The translations under genes and the position numbers were made by a program. 64,000 nt of DNA, taken from contig NZ_JAUFQN010000019.1 of the NCBI RefSeq assembly GCF_030409795.1, positions 2,418,001-2,482,000 on the forward strand, read 5' to 3'. The stretch is from Flavobacterium paronense. GTDB lineage: Bacteria; Bacteroidota; Bacteroidia; Flavobacteriales; Flavobacteriaceae. Positions 19,090-27,870 of this stretch are shown here, piece after piece. Below the pieces are notes generated by a model. The model saw nothing but the letters and a program-made list of their open reading frames with translations, made no database searches and was not told the DNA's origin. Every line of letters begins with the position of its first letter. Position 1 is the stretch's first letter.

Positions 19090-20694
19090 TTATTTTCTAC
19101 AGCAACTACATTTCACATAGGTTGATTGCCCATAAGATGACCGGGTTTCATCATGGCTTATTCCCGTTCCGTTAACAGGTGTAACCGAATAGGTTTTTTC
19201 GCCCATATACATTCCTTTAACTTCTGTTAGTCCTGTACCGTGACAGCATTGACATTTAGCAGTTCTTTCGGCTTGGGCAGCTGAATTCTGGCTTTCTATT
19301 TCATTGTTTTCTCTATTAATAGCTGCAACTTTTGCATTATATTGTTGATAACTAATGTCTGAAGCTAATTTATCACTTTTTGCCAATGCTAAATAATTGA
19401 GTTGATTGTCGTGATCGTCTATAAATTTTATTTGAAATGTTTCCCAATCTATAACGTATAGCGAACTATAATAACCAAATTTATACACATCTGGAACTAA
19501 ACTTTCTGGAAGCTTTGAGTTTAATTTTATACACGATTTTGTAAAATCTTCATTCCAAACTAAATCAATGTATTTCCCATTTACAGTTACTATTTTTTCG
19601 CAAAGATTGCTTATTTTGTTAATGAAATAATAAGTAGTTTTCGTGTCTTTATCCAGTCTATGCAAGTCTTTAAATATGATCTGATTTTCATTGGCAATTT
19701 CAAACTCTACATTGCCTGCGGGCGCTGTTAGTATATTCAAATCATCTATAATTTTCTTTACCGTTTCGTCAGAATAGTTAGGTTTAAATTCATTTGCTTT
19801 CGGATTATTACGCATTTTCTCTAAAAAAAACTTTCCCGCTTCTGTTTCTTCAAAATTTTGTATCGATCCGCTAAAGATTCTTTTTTGACTGCTGGTTGAA
19901 AAAGCAGTAATTTGATCGTTGTTAAAATCGTAACTACTTGGTCTAATTGCTTGTCGTATTATACAAAATAAATTGTCTTTACCATTGCTGAATAATAAAT
20001 CAATATCTGATGTTCGAAAACTCATATTAGAAAAATCGGTTGGATTTGTAATAGGAATGTTGATGTTTTGTACAACTACACCTTTGTTTTTGAGTATGTA
20101 TTGTTGTATTTTGGCATCATGCTCATTAACATATTGCTCATTAGTTGATGTCAATTCACCTTTCTCTTTGGCATCAAACATTTCACGTGTAATTTTTTGG
20201 TTTTCAGAGTTAAAATACTCAAATTTCTCTATTTTCCCTTCTGTATTAAATGCTCCTTCAACAAACATTCCTTTCTTATAGTATCCACTTTTTAAAGAAT
20301 AAATTCCTTCACCATTTTTTTTATACCATCTATCCATTTCGCCAATATATTGGCTTCCATTTAAATAAATCATTTTCCCATATCCATTCGGATTATTATA
20401 AATACTTTTTCCTTCCCAAATATTACCATCCGCACATATTATTTTGGCCTGCCCTTCTTGTCCACCGTCTTTAAATTCAGCAGTAACTTTTGTCCCATCT
20501 GCATAAATTTCTGTTCCAATTCCTTCGAATTTTCCTTTTTTAAATTTCCCTTCATAAAATGTTCCATTTTCATAAACAAATTTTCCAAAGCCATTTTTAC
20601 AATTTCCAGATACACAACTGCCTTTTAGGTTACCTTCTTGTGAAAATAAAATAGTACTAAAAATTAGAGCAGATAACAATAGTAGTTTTTTCAT
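19090..20694 (-). CDS. Secreted MORN-repeat protein with C-terminal zinc-finger-like motif
   Basis: A 534-residue protein with a signal peptide (to about residue 18, ending LFSQ). Around five MORN repeats follow in residues 25-160 (FVYENGTFYEGKFKKGKFEG and similar). The middle part is unrecognised. The C-terminus has CQCCHGTG and, 35 residues later, CSCC, a DnaJ-like paired cysteine arrangement that could bind one zinc. It begins 20 bp after the response regulator gene on the same strand and is probably co-transcribed with it, so it belongs to the signalling island. Function unknown. Confidence 0.8.
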   Translation of the reverse strand: MKKLLLLSALIFSTILFSQEGNLKGSCVSGNCKNGFGKFVYENGTFYEGKFKKGKFEGIGTEIYADGTKVTAEFKDGGQEGQAKIICADGNIWEGKSIYNNPNGYGKMIYLNGSQYIGEMDRWYKKNGEGIYSLKSGYYKKGMFVEGAFNTEGKIEKFEYFNSENQKITREMFDAKEKGELTSTNEQYVNEHDAKIQQYILKNKGVVVQNINIPITNPTDFSNMSFRTSDIDLLFSNGKDNLFCIIRQAIRPSSYDFNNDQITAFSTSSQKRIFSGSIQNFEETEAGKFFLEKMRNNPKANEFKPNYSDETVKKIIDDLNILTAPAGNVEFEIANENQIIFKDLHRLDKDTKTTYYFINKISNLCEKIVTVNGKYIDLVWNEDFTKSCIKLNSKLPESLVPDVYKFGYYSSLYVIDWETFQIKFIDDHDNQLNYLALAKSDKLASDISYQQYNAKVAAINRENNEIESQNSAAQAERTAKCQCCHGTGLTEVKGMYMGEKTYSVTPVNGTGISHDETRSSYGQSTYVKCSCCRK

Positions 20695-20714
20695 TGCTTT
20701 ATTTATTCTACAAA

Positions 20715-21362
20715 TTAAATCAAATTATTATTTTTAGCTTTTTGAATCGCTTCTAGCTTATTATGAACTTGCAGTTTTGTGTAGATATTCTCTATATGTT
20801 TCCGAACAGTTCCTGATGAAAGAAACAAATTATCGGCAATTACATTATAGTTCAACCCTTTACTGAGTTGCTCTAGCACTTCGATTTCTCTATTAGTAAG
20901 TTTAATATCTTCTTGGATATTGCTTTCAAAGTCATGTGGATTTCTGAGTAATTTTAATGTTTTTAACGCTATAGAAGGATTCATAGCAGCGCCTCCGTTT
21001 AAAGTTTCAATAATTCCTTGATGCAATTCTTTTGGATTAACTTCTTTTAGCAAATAGCCATCAGCTCCGGCTTTTATAGCGTTGAAAATATTCTCATCGT
21101 TATCAAAAACAGTGAGCATGATTATTTTAAGCTGTGGGTATTTAGATTTGACCAATTTTGTTGCTTCAATCCCATTGCATTCCGGCATTTCGATATCCAT
21201 CAAAATCAAATCGATGTTTTTATTTTTTTCTAGTTTTGAAAGCAAATCATTTCCGTTGTTTGCTGTGAACTTTAACACTAAATCATCAAAAAAAGAAAGC
21301 TTTTCTGCAACGGCTTTTTGCAAAAAAATATTATCGTCAACTATTACTAATCTTGTAGACAT
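20715..21362 (-). CDS. LuxR/NarL-type response regulator
   Basis: A 215-residue two-component regulator. The receiver domain (residues 3-120) has the acidic pair DD near 9-10, the phospho-acceptor Asp56 in DLILMDIEMPE and the conserved Lys in YLLKE. The output domain is a LuxR helix-turn-helix (about 150-206: LTNREIEVLEQLSKGLNYNVIADNL, SSGTVRKHIENIYTKL). The HisKA_3-type kinases encoded at 25912 and 27871 are of the class that normally pairs with such regulators. An 18-bp palindrome lies upstream at 21565-21582, suggesting autoregulation. The leader is unusually long, about 165 nt from the predicted start of transcription, and contains a terminator-like hairpin. Confidence 0.95.
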   Translation of the reverse strand: MSTRLVIVDDNIFLQKAVAEKLSFFDDLVLKFTANNGNDLLSKLEKNKNIDLILMDIEMPECNGIEATKLVKSKYPQLKIIMLTVFDNDENIFNAIKAGADGYLLKEVNPKELHQGIIETLNGGAAMNPSIALKTLKLLRNPHDFESNIQEDIKLTNREIEVLEQLSKGLNYNVIADNLFLSSGTVRKHIENIYTKLQVHNKLEAIQKAKNNNLI

Positions 21363-21425
21363 CGCTCAGAATTTTATTTGTTTTGACTTTCAATCATTTA
21401 ACAAATTTGGTGATTTTTTTTTGGT

Positions 21426-21484
21426 AAAAAAAGTCCTTTCCAAACTTGTTGATTTAGCTTGAATAAACCACAGAATGAAAAGGA
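21426..21484 (-). terminator. Terminator-like hairpin in the response regulator leader
   Basis: On the minus strand GTCCTTTTC pairs with GGAAAGGAC (9 bp, one G-U) across a loop of about 35 bases and is followed by seven T. It lies between the predicted promoter (21535-21542) and the start codon (21362), so it could attenuate the gene or end a short RNA of about 100 nt. Confidence 0.4.
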
Positions 21485-21534
21485 CAACAATAAAAACAAC
21501 CTAAGTCATTTTATTTCAATACCACTTGATGTTA

Positions 21535-21582
21535 CAAATGTGACGGAATAAAATCAAAAAAGAAATACGACAAATGCCGTAT
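21535..21582 (-). promoter_or_regulatory. Palindromic operator plus -7 box, site A
   Basis: Minus strand: ATACGGCATTTGTCGTAT (21565-21582), then exactly 22 bp, then CACATTTG (21535-21542). Same layout as sites B to E. It drives the response regulator and MORN-protein genes. Confidence 0.75.
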
Positions 21583-21603
21583 TTAATTCATTGATGATTA
21601 TTC

Positions 21604-21633
21604 AAAAAAAAACCATCCGTCGAAACGAATGGT
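21604..21633 (-). terminator. Terminator of the 21655 T9SS gene
   Basis: ACCATTCGT / ACGGATGGT stem (one G-U) with a TTCG tetraloop, followed by a run of nine T. A very stable intrinsic terminator. Confidence 0.92.
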
Positions 21634-21654
21634 CCTTAAAAAATTAAAAACTAC

Positions 21655-24291
21655 TTACTTTTTGATTACTTTGACAGTCTTAGTCATGTCATCGACAGAA
21701 ACTTTTATTAAATAAGTTCCTGATGCATAACGAGCCATGTCAATTTGAACTTCATTAGTTCTACTTTCTACTGAAAATACCTGTTGTCCAATTATATTGA
21801 AAACTTCTACTCCAGAGATTGGCTCTGAATACGAAACAGTTAAAATATCAATTGTTGGATTAGGATAAACTTTCAAATTATTTATTTCAAATTCATCATT
21901 TCCTAAACAGCCACCTAAAGTCATCGTAACGGCTGTTCTACTTGTACTTTCACAACCAGAAATGGTTTGAGAAGCATAATATGTAGTTCCGGAAACTAAA
22001 GCTGTACCATTTGGCACAACGCTTCCACCACTTGCTGCCGTGTACCAAATAATGCTCGGTCCTGAAGGAATAACAGTAATCAGTCCTACCGTTTCTCCGT
22101 TACAGAATGTCTGATTTGCATTGGCAATTGGAGGCGAAGTACTTGATATGGAAGCTGTAACTGCAAGTCTATTGCTAGAACAAGTTCCGTTTGAAGCTTC
22201 AACATAATAAATTGTAGTTGCGCTTATGCTTGGAGTTGTAAAGCTATTTCCAGTTCCTAATAAAGTCCCACCTGTTGCTGCGTTATACCAATTTAGAGTT
22301 CCCGAATCTGCAACAGCATTTAATGTTACTGTTCCTGGTCCACAACGATTTCCACCTGTAGTAGAAAGAATACTTGGTATTGCTCCTGTTACGGTATAAA
22401 CTACTGGGACACGATTTGAAGTACATGTTCCGTTTGTTGTTTGCACATAGTAGGTACTCGTAGAAGGAAGGTTACAGATAGTCAAGTTTGCACCGGTAAA
22501 ATAAACTGCTCCACCAGAAGCAACCGTAAACCATTGAATAGTTCCTGAACTTGCTGTTGAAGCTAATGTTGCACAACCTGGCGTACAAGCACTAGCCGGT
22601 GTAGTTGTCGTAATGCTTGGCGAAGTATTTACTGTTGCCACAACTGGTACTCTTGACGAAATACAAGTTCCATTAACCGATTCGGCATAATAGGTTGTAG
22701 TTGTCAAAATATTCGGTGTTGAAAAACTAGTTCCTGTTCCCAAAGCTGAACCTCCAGAGGCATTTGCATACCAACTAATTGTTCCTGCATTAGCTGAAGC
22801 ACTTATAGTTACCGAACCTGCATCGCAACGACCATTTGGTATTGGAGTTACAGTTGGTGTAGTGTTTACGGTTGCTGTTACAGCAGTTCTTACCGAAGTA
22901 CAGCTTGCGGTTGAAGCTTCAACATAATAAGTCGTTGAAGTACTAATACTTGGTGTTAAATAACTAGTTCCTGTTCCTAAGCTTGTTCCACCTGATGAAT
23001 TTGCATACCAATCTAGTGTTCCAGAACTTGCTGTTGCACCTAATGTTACAGCTCCTGCGTCACATCTACTTGCCGGAGTTGTTGTTAGCACCGTTGGCAA
23101 AGTATTTACCGTTGCAGTAACAGGTGTTCTAGGTGATGTACAACTTCCCGAAGTAGCTTCAACATAATATGTTGTTGTTGTACTAATACTTGGAGTAGCA
23201 AAACTATTGGTTGTTGCTAAAGCAATTCCTCCAGTTGGATTGGCATACCAAATTGTATTTCCTGCACTTGATGTTGCATTTAGTGTTACACTTCCTGAAC
23301 CACAACGGGAGTTTGGAGTAGTAGCAGTAATGCTTGGAGTTGTATTTACAGTTGCAATAACAGCCGTTCTCGAAGATGAGCAGGTTGCATTTACCGTTTC
23401 TACATAATATGTTGTAGTAATTGAAATGCTTGGCGTTGTGAAACTAGTTCCGGTTCCAAGGGCAGCTCCACCTATTGAATTTGCATACCAACTTAAAGTT
23501 CCAGCACTTGCAGTAGCTCCTAATGTTACCGTTCCTGTATCGCAACGACTTGCCGGAGTTGTTGTTTGAACGGTTGGATAAGCCGTTACCGTGATATATC
23601 CCGTCTGTGTTATTGTATCTGTTCCGTTGTAATTTGCAGCTACTAATGTTACTGCATAACTTCCTGGTGTATTGTATGTAATTACTGGATTTTGAACTAT
23701 GGAACTGTTTGGCGTTCCACCTGTAAATGTCCATGTCCAAGCCGATGGAATATTGGTAGACGTATCCGTAAATGTAACCGATTGGCCTACACAAATACTG
23801 GTTGAACTAGCTGTGAAGCTGGCCACTGGCGGTTGAGTTGGGCAAATTGGCGCTGTTTTATCTATAGTGAAACCATCGCCATCGCCACCAAAATAAGCAT
23901 AAAACTGAGGTGGAAATCCACATACACTTTGTTCAAATGTTTCCACATTGGCGCCATCATTATTTCCTCCAAAATAAGCAAAGAATGAAGGTGGAATGCC
24001 ACAGGCTGTTATGCTGGCTTCTTCTGTTGCTGCACCATCAGCTGTTCCGCCCATGTAGGCAAACTGGAATGCTGCTGTTCCGCATGCTGTATTACTTAAT
24101 TCAAAGACACTTGAACCATCATTAACTCCCCCAAAATAAGCATAAAAATGCGGTGGAATAGAACAACTGGTTAAACTTAACTCATCTTTGGATGCTCCGT
24201 TGGAATTTCCACCGTTGTATTGCCCTAATGCGTTAAATTGTGTCAAAAGAAATGTTAAGCAAACAACTAAATATATTTTTGTTGTTTTCAT
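21655..24291 (-). CDS. T9SS-secreted PKD / Ig-like repeat protein
   Basis: An 878-residue surface protein. It has a signal peptide (to about residue 23), then five short repeats of the type CGxPPxFxAYFGGxxDG (about residues 25-145). A PKD domain follows ([24 protein letters not shown] ...). Next come seven to eight Ig-like modules of about 80 residues ([27 protein letters not shown] ... TTYYVE). A T9SS type A sorting domain ends it ([32 protein letters not shown] ... [19 protein letters not shown]). It lies 72 bp downstream of the SUMF1-like gene on the same strand and may share its regulated promoter (site E). Probably an adhesin or matrix protein. Confidence 0.9.
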   Translation of the reverse strand: MKTTKIYLVVCLTFLLTQFNALGQYNGGNSNGASKDELSLTSCSIPPHFYAYFGGVNDGSSVFELSNTACGTAAFQFAYMGGTADGAATEEASITACGIPPSFFAYFGGNNDGANVETFEQSVCGFPPQFYAYFGGDGDGFTIDKTAPICPTQPPVASFTASSTSICVGQSVTFTDTSTNIPSAWTWTFTGGTPNSSIVQNPVITYNTPGSYAVTLVAANYNGTDTITQTGYITVTAYPTVQTTTPASRCDTGTVTLGATASAGTLSWYANSIGGAALGTGTSFTTPSISITTTYYVETVNATCSSSRTAVIATVNTTPSITATTPNSRCGSGSVTLNATSSAGNTIWYANPTGGIALATTNSFATPSISTTTTYYVEATSGSCTSPRTPVTATVNTLPTVLTTTPASRCDAGAVTLGATASSGTLDWYANSSGGTSLGTGTSYLTPSISTSTTYYVEASTASCTSVRTAVTATVNTTPTVTPIPNGRCDAGSVTISASANAGTISWYANASGGSALGTGTSFSTPNILTTTTYYAESVNGTCISSRVPVVATVNTSPSITTTTPASACTPGCATLASTASSGTIQWFTVASGGAVYFTGANLTICNLPSTSTYYVQTTNGTCTSNRVPVVYTVTGAIPSILSTTGGNRCGPGTVTLNAVADSGTLNWYNAATGGTLLGTGNSFTTPSISATTIYYVEASNGTCSSNRLAVTASISSTSPPIANANQTFCNGETVGLITVIPSGPSIIWYTAASGGSVVPNGTALVSGTTYYASQTISGCESTSRTAVTMTLGGCLGNDEFEINNLKVYPNPTIDILTVSYSEPISGVEVFNIIGQQVFSVESRTNEVQIDMARYASGTYLIKVSVDDMTKTVKVIKK

Positions 24292-24363
24292 CTAATTTGA
24301 TTTTTAAATTATTATAATTCATTGTATGGCAAGCAAAAAATACTTGCAAATCAAATTGGATTA

Positions 24364-25812
24364 CTATCTTACACCACGACCACCGTTAGTATAGCTTCTT
24401 GCTCCACTTGCTGTTCCTGCAAAAGATCTATCAGATATTCTTACATAAGGAGCGGTGCTTACATATTCTCCTCCTCTTGCTCCAGTTCCTAATCCAGTTG
24501 TTACATCTGGCCAAGTGGCTTGATTAGCATTTCCGATTGGTGTTAAAGTTCCGTCACCAAGATTACCAGTAAAAGCAACACCAGTTGCATTAGCTACTGA
24601 AATTGTTCTTTCCCAAAGATTTCCACCCATTTCCATTGCACCATAATACGCTGCACCAGCAGAAGATCTTCCTGAAGAAGCTGTTGCAAAAACACCTACT
24701 TTTAATGGTCCATATAATGTGCTAGAAGTTCCTATTGCAACTGCACATCTACCATTTACAACTGTAGTTTCGGTTTCTGTTGGTTGTAATGCATTTTCAA
24801 TTGTTGAGCTATAAAACGCATTAATATTGGTATCACCCCAAGGATATTCACCAGCCACTCTAGGTAGTGTACCACGACATACTTTTTCAAATTCTAATTC
24901 GGTCATTGGTCTTAAAGCAGCCCAATCTAAATAGGCAGCTAAGTCACCCCAACTTAAATTTGACATGGCTACACTTTGACCATCATTTACATTATTAACA
25001 ACACCAGCTGTAGCATCACAACCAAATACAGCTGGAATTGCAGCATTATTACCTGGTGTTTCAATCACGATTCCGTTTCTGTAAGCATAACTACCGTAAA
25101 CTACATACGTACCTGCTACACTTGTTGGATCAGAAGTAATACGTGATTGTTGTTGAGCAAAGGTTAATGAATTTAAAAATTCTACATATTGCAATTGAGA
25201 AATTTCATATTTCATACAGTAAAAAGAATTATACCCAACAGGAAAAGTTGCAGGAATTGATGGACCGCCGCCGCCAATAGTTGCAGCACTAATTCCGCCT
25301 GATTGAGAAGCTGCATTAACTGAAATACTATTGAATGTTGAGGCACTTACACCATCACCTAAATCATAAGCTGCTTGTGGTACATTTACCATTTCAATAC
25401 CAAAAACTTTATAGTTGTATGTTCCGGCAGGTATTGTCATTTTTAAAGTAATTGAAGTAGCTCCTATGTTACCACCGCCTAAAGCACTTCTACGAATGAA
25501 TACTCCACGACCGTCAGTTACTGTATCAACTTGCAATGGCGAACCTGCAGTGTGATCTCCTGAAACCGTGCTTAATCCAGCGTGTGCCCATAGTCGCGTG
25601 TTACAATCTTGATATTTTATGAATACCCAAACAGCATCCCAATTGGCTGGTGCCACATTGGCATTCCAGCTATTTTCCCAACTGATATTAAAAGTAATAT
25701 TTGAACCTGATACTGAAGTTCCTGTAATTTCAACATTATTTGCATTACTGTTTAATGCAAATAATAAAAATAGTGTCGAAGCAATTTTAGTAAAATAATT
25801 TTTTGATTTCAT
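24364..25812 (-). CDS. Secreted SUMF1/FGE-fold protein
   Basis: A 482-residue protein with a signal peptide (ending NSNA, about residue 24). An N-terminal beta domain (about 25-160) has features such as WDAVWVFIKYQDCNTRLWAHA. A formylglycine-generating-enzyme (SUMF1) fold domain follows (YCMKYEISQLQYVEFLNSL, LDWAALRPMTELEFEKVCRG, EYPWGD, and C-terminal RISDRSF...GGRGVR). The catalytic cysteine pair of true FGE is absent from the C-terminal part, so formylglycine formation is unlikely; many bacterial members are binding or structural modules. No T9SS tail is seen. It follows regulated promoter E. Confidence 0.85.
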   Translation of the reverse strand: MKSKNYFTKIASTLFLLFALNSNANNVEITGTSVSGSNITFNISWENSWNANVAPANWDAVWVFIKYQDCNTRLWAHAGLSTVSGDHTAGSPLQVDTVTDGRGVFIRRSALGGGNIGATSITLKMTIPAGTYNYKVFGIEMVNVPQAAYDLGDGVSASTFNSISVNAASQSGGISAATIGGGGPSIPATFPVGYNSFYCMKYEISQLQYVEFLNSLTFAQQQSRITSDPTSVAGTYVVYGSYAYRNGIVIETPGNNAAIPAVFGCDATAGVVNNVNDGQSVAMSNLSWGDLAAYLDWAALRPMTELEFEKVCRGTLPRVAGEYPWGDTNINAFYSSTIENALQPTETETTVVNGRCAVAIGTSSTLYGPLKVGVFATASSGRSSAGAAYYGAMEMGGNLWERTISVANATGVAFTGNLGDGTLTPIGNANQATWPDVTTGLGTGARGGEYVSTAPYVRISDRSFAGTASGARSYTNGGRGVR

Positions 25813-25838
25813 TGTATTGATTTTTAAAAGTTATAAGG

Positions 25839-25886
25839 CAAATCTAGGCTACAACAAAACACAAAAAAATACGCATAAAAGCGTAT
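25839..25886 (-). promoter_or_regulatory. Palindromic operator plus -7 box, site E
   Basis: Minus strand: ATACGCTTTTATGCGTAT (25869-25886), then exactly 22 bp, then TAGATTTG (25839-25846), a perfect -7 box. The start codon at 25812 is 26 bases further. The palindrome overlaps the terminator of the upstream kinase gene. Confidence 0.75.
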
Positions 25887-25891
25887 TTTTT
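25863..25891 (-). terminator. Terminator of the kinase operon, overlapping site E
   Basis: AAAAAATACGC / GCGTATTTTTT stem with a 6-base loop and T-run, 21 bp after the kinase stop codon. Confidence 0.85.
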
Positions 25892-25911
25892 AAATTCAAT
25901 GAGTAGTATTT

Positions 25912-27867
25912 TTAACTTTTAGGGAGCTTAATTTGAACTGTCGTTCCGGTTTTTAGAGTTGAATTTATTTCAATTTCTCCGTTAATATCATGAATTCTTT
26001 TTTTCATATTATTAATACCGTTACCCAATTCTATTTTATCAGTTTCAAAACCTTTCCCGTTATCAACTATTGTTATGACTAAAGAATCACTTACTGATTT
26101 GATATCAATTTTAATGCTAGTAGCTTTAGCATATTTAATACTATTGTTTATGGCTTCTTGAATTGTTCTATAAATATTCATTCCCTCTATTGATGTGAAT
26201 TTTATATCTTTTAAACTATCTTCTATTTGAAACAAAAATTGTATTTCTGCTTTTGCTTCTTTTGCTTTTTCAACAAAATTATGAATACGGGTTTGTAAAT
26301 CTTCTAGTGTTATATCACTATTATTCATTGCCCAAATGGTGTCTCTAAGTTCAATAATTGTTGACTTGGCAAAATTGCTAATGTTGGAAAGTTTATCATC
26401 TAACTTTGAATTTTGAATTTCAAAAGCGTATTTAATATTATCAACAGATGAAATGATAAACGTTAGCTGCGAACCAATATTATCATGCAAATCTCTTGAA
26501 ATTTGCAAGCGTTGTTCCTGTAATTTATTTTGGGTTTCTATTTTAGAAATTGCCGATTTAAGTTCAAATTCTTGTTCCTGTTGCTTGTTTTTAAGTTTTT
26601 GTTGGCGGTAAACCAAGAATACAATGATTATTAATGTAAATGAAATTAACGCTAAAATTAGAAACTGCGTTTCCTTTCTTTTTAATTTCAGTTCCCGAAT
26701 GACTATTTCTGCCTTAGATTTTAAAAGAAGTTTTTCTTTTTTTTCAGTTTGGTATTTCGTTTCTAATTCAGCTGTTTGTTTAACCGTATTGTTGACAAGC
26801 ATTTGTTCATTTAAAACAGCCAATTTATTAACGTAATAATTTACGCTATCCGGCTGATTTAGATAAGAAGAAACAATTATTAAGGAATTATAATTTACTT
26901 GCAGTTTATCATTTAGACTTCCCTTTTCGTATGCTTTTTTTGTAGACAACAACAAGGTTTTTGCATTGCTGTATTTTTTATTTGTTATGCATTCTTTTGC
27001 CAAATTAAAATCAAAATTGGCTTTGTCTAAAGTAGAGTTTAACTGCTCTCTTGCATTTTTTGATTTCTGATAAAAGGCCTGTGCATCCTTAGATTTTTTT
27101 TGTTCCGTTTTAATAGTAGCAATATTGTTATATCCTGAAGAAATTCCTTTGTTGTTGCCAACAGCTGTGCATGCTTTGACACTTTTATTGTAGTAATTCA
27201 AAGCGTTCAGCGTGTCATTCATCTGAAGATAAACATTCCCTAAATTCAGACAGGAAACACATAACTCTTCGGTAAAATTATTTTTTTCTTGGTATTTAAC
27301 AACGTCGCTGATGTATTTTAAAGCTTTACGGTAATCTTTTAATTTGAGTAAAATTAATCCAATATTACCCTTAGTGATACTAGCATTTTTTTCGTCTTTT
27401 GTACTTTCAAAATAATGTAATGCTTCTAAAAAAGAGGCCATTGCCGGTTTAAATTGTTCTGTCTTTTCATAAATGTTGGCCAAATTATTATTGATTTTTG
27501 CCAATCCTTTTAAATCATTTCTTAGCTTTCTGATTTTATATGCCGTTAGATAATTTGCTTTCGAGTTTTGAAAATCACCTTTAATAAAATAAACGGCACC
27601 AACATCACTAAATATTTGAGCCATTAAAGTGGAATCGCCCAATTTCTTAGATTCCTGTATCGCTTTGCCGCCATAATACAAAGCAGAATCGGTAGCGATT
27701 TTTGAAAAATACCAAGTTAAATCAGAATAAATTGTTGCTGTTCGCTTTGCGTCAGGATTGCTTTGAAGTTCCTTTTTTAAGTTGTCAATTTGTATTTGAG
27801 CATTTTGCGTAAAGCCAACATTAAAACCCAACATACAGCATAGCAATAATAGCACTATTCGTTTCAT
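25912..27867 (-). CDS. TPR-containing sensor histidine kinase 2
   Basis: A 651-residue membrane kinase. Signal peptide, then a periplasmic array of tetratricopeptide repeats (about residues 30-340). One transmembrane helix lies near 400-420 (FLILALISFTLIIIVFLVY) and a short coiled coil follows. The HisKA_3 dimerisation/phosphoacceptor domain has its His in SRDLHDNIGSQLT (about residue 458). A HATPase domain follows (EAINNSIKYA, DNGKGFE, GNGINNMKKRI). It begins 3 bp after the stop of the neighbouring kinase, so both are in one operon behind promoter B. The first 60 residues of its catalytic half are identical to the neighbour's. Confidence 0.94.
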   Translation of the reverse strand: MKRIVLLLLCCMLGFNVGFTQNAQIQIDNLKKELQSNPDAKRTATIYSDLTWYFSKIATDSALYYGGKAIQESKKLGDSTLMAQIFSDVGAVYFIKGDFQNSKANYLTAYKIRKLRNDLKGLAKINNNLANIYEKTEQFKPAMASFLEALHYFESTKDEKNASITKGNIGLILLKLKDYRKALKYISDVVKYQEKNNFTEELCVSCLNLGNVYLQMNDTLNALNYYNKSVKACTAVGNNKGISSGYNNIATIKTEQKKSKDAQAFYQKSKNAREQLNSTLDKANFDFNLAKECITNKKYSNAKTLLLSTKKAYEKGSLNDKLQVNYNSLIIVSSYLNQPDSVNYYVNKLAVLNEQMLVNNTVKQTAELETKYQTEKKEKLLLKSKAEIVIRELKLKRKETQFLILALISFTLIIIVFLVYRQQKLKNKQQEQEFELKSAISKIETQNKLQEQRLQISRDLHDNIGSQLTFIISSVDNIKYAFEIQNSKLDDKLSNISNFAKSTIIELRDTIWAMNNSDITLEDLQTRIHNFVEKAKEAKAEIQFLFQIEDSLKDIKFTSIEGMNIYRTIQEAINNSIKYAKATSIKIDIKSVSDSLVITIVDNGKGFETDKIELGNGINNMKKRIHDINGEIEINSTLKTGTTVQIKLPKS

Positions 27868-27870
27868 GAT

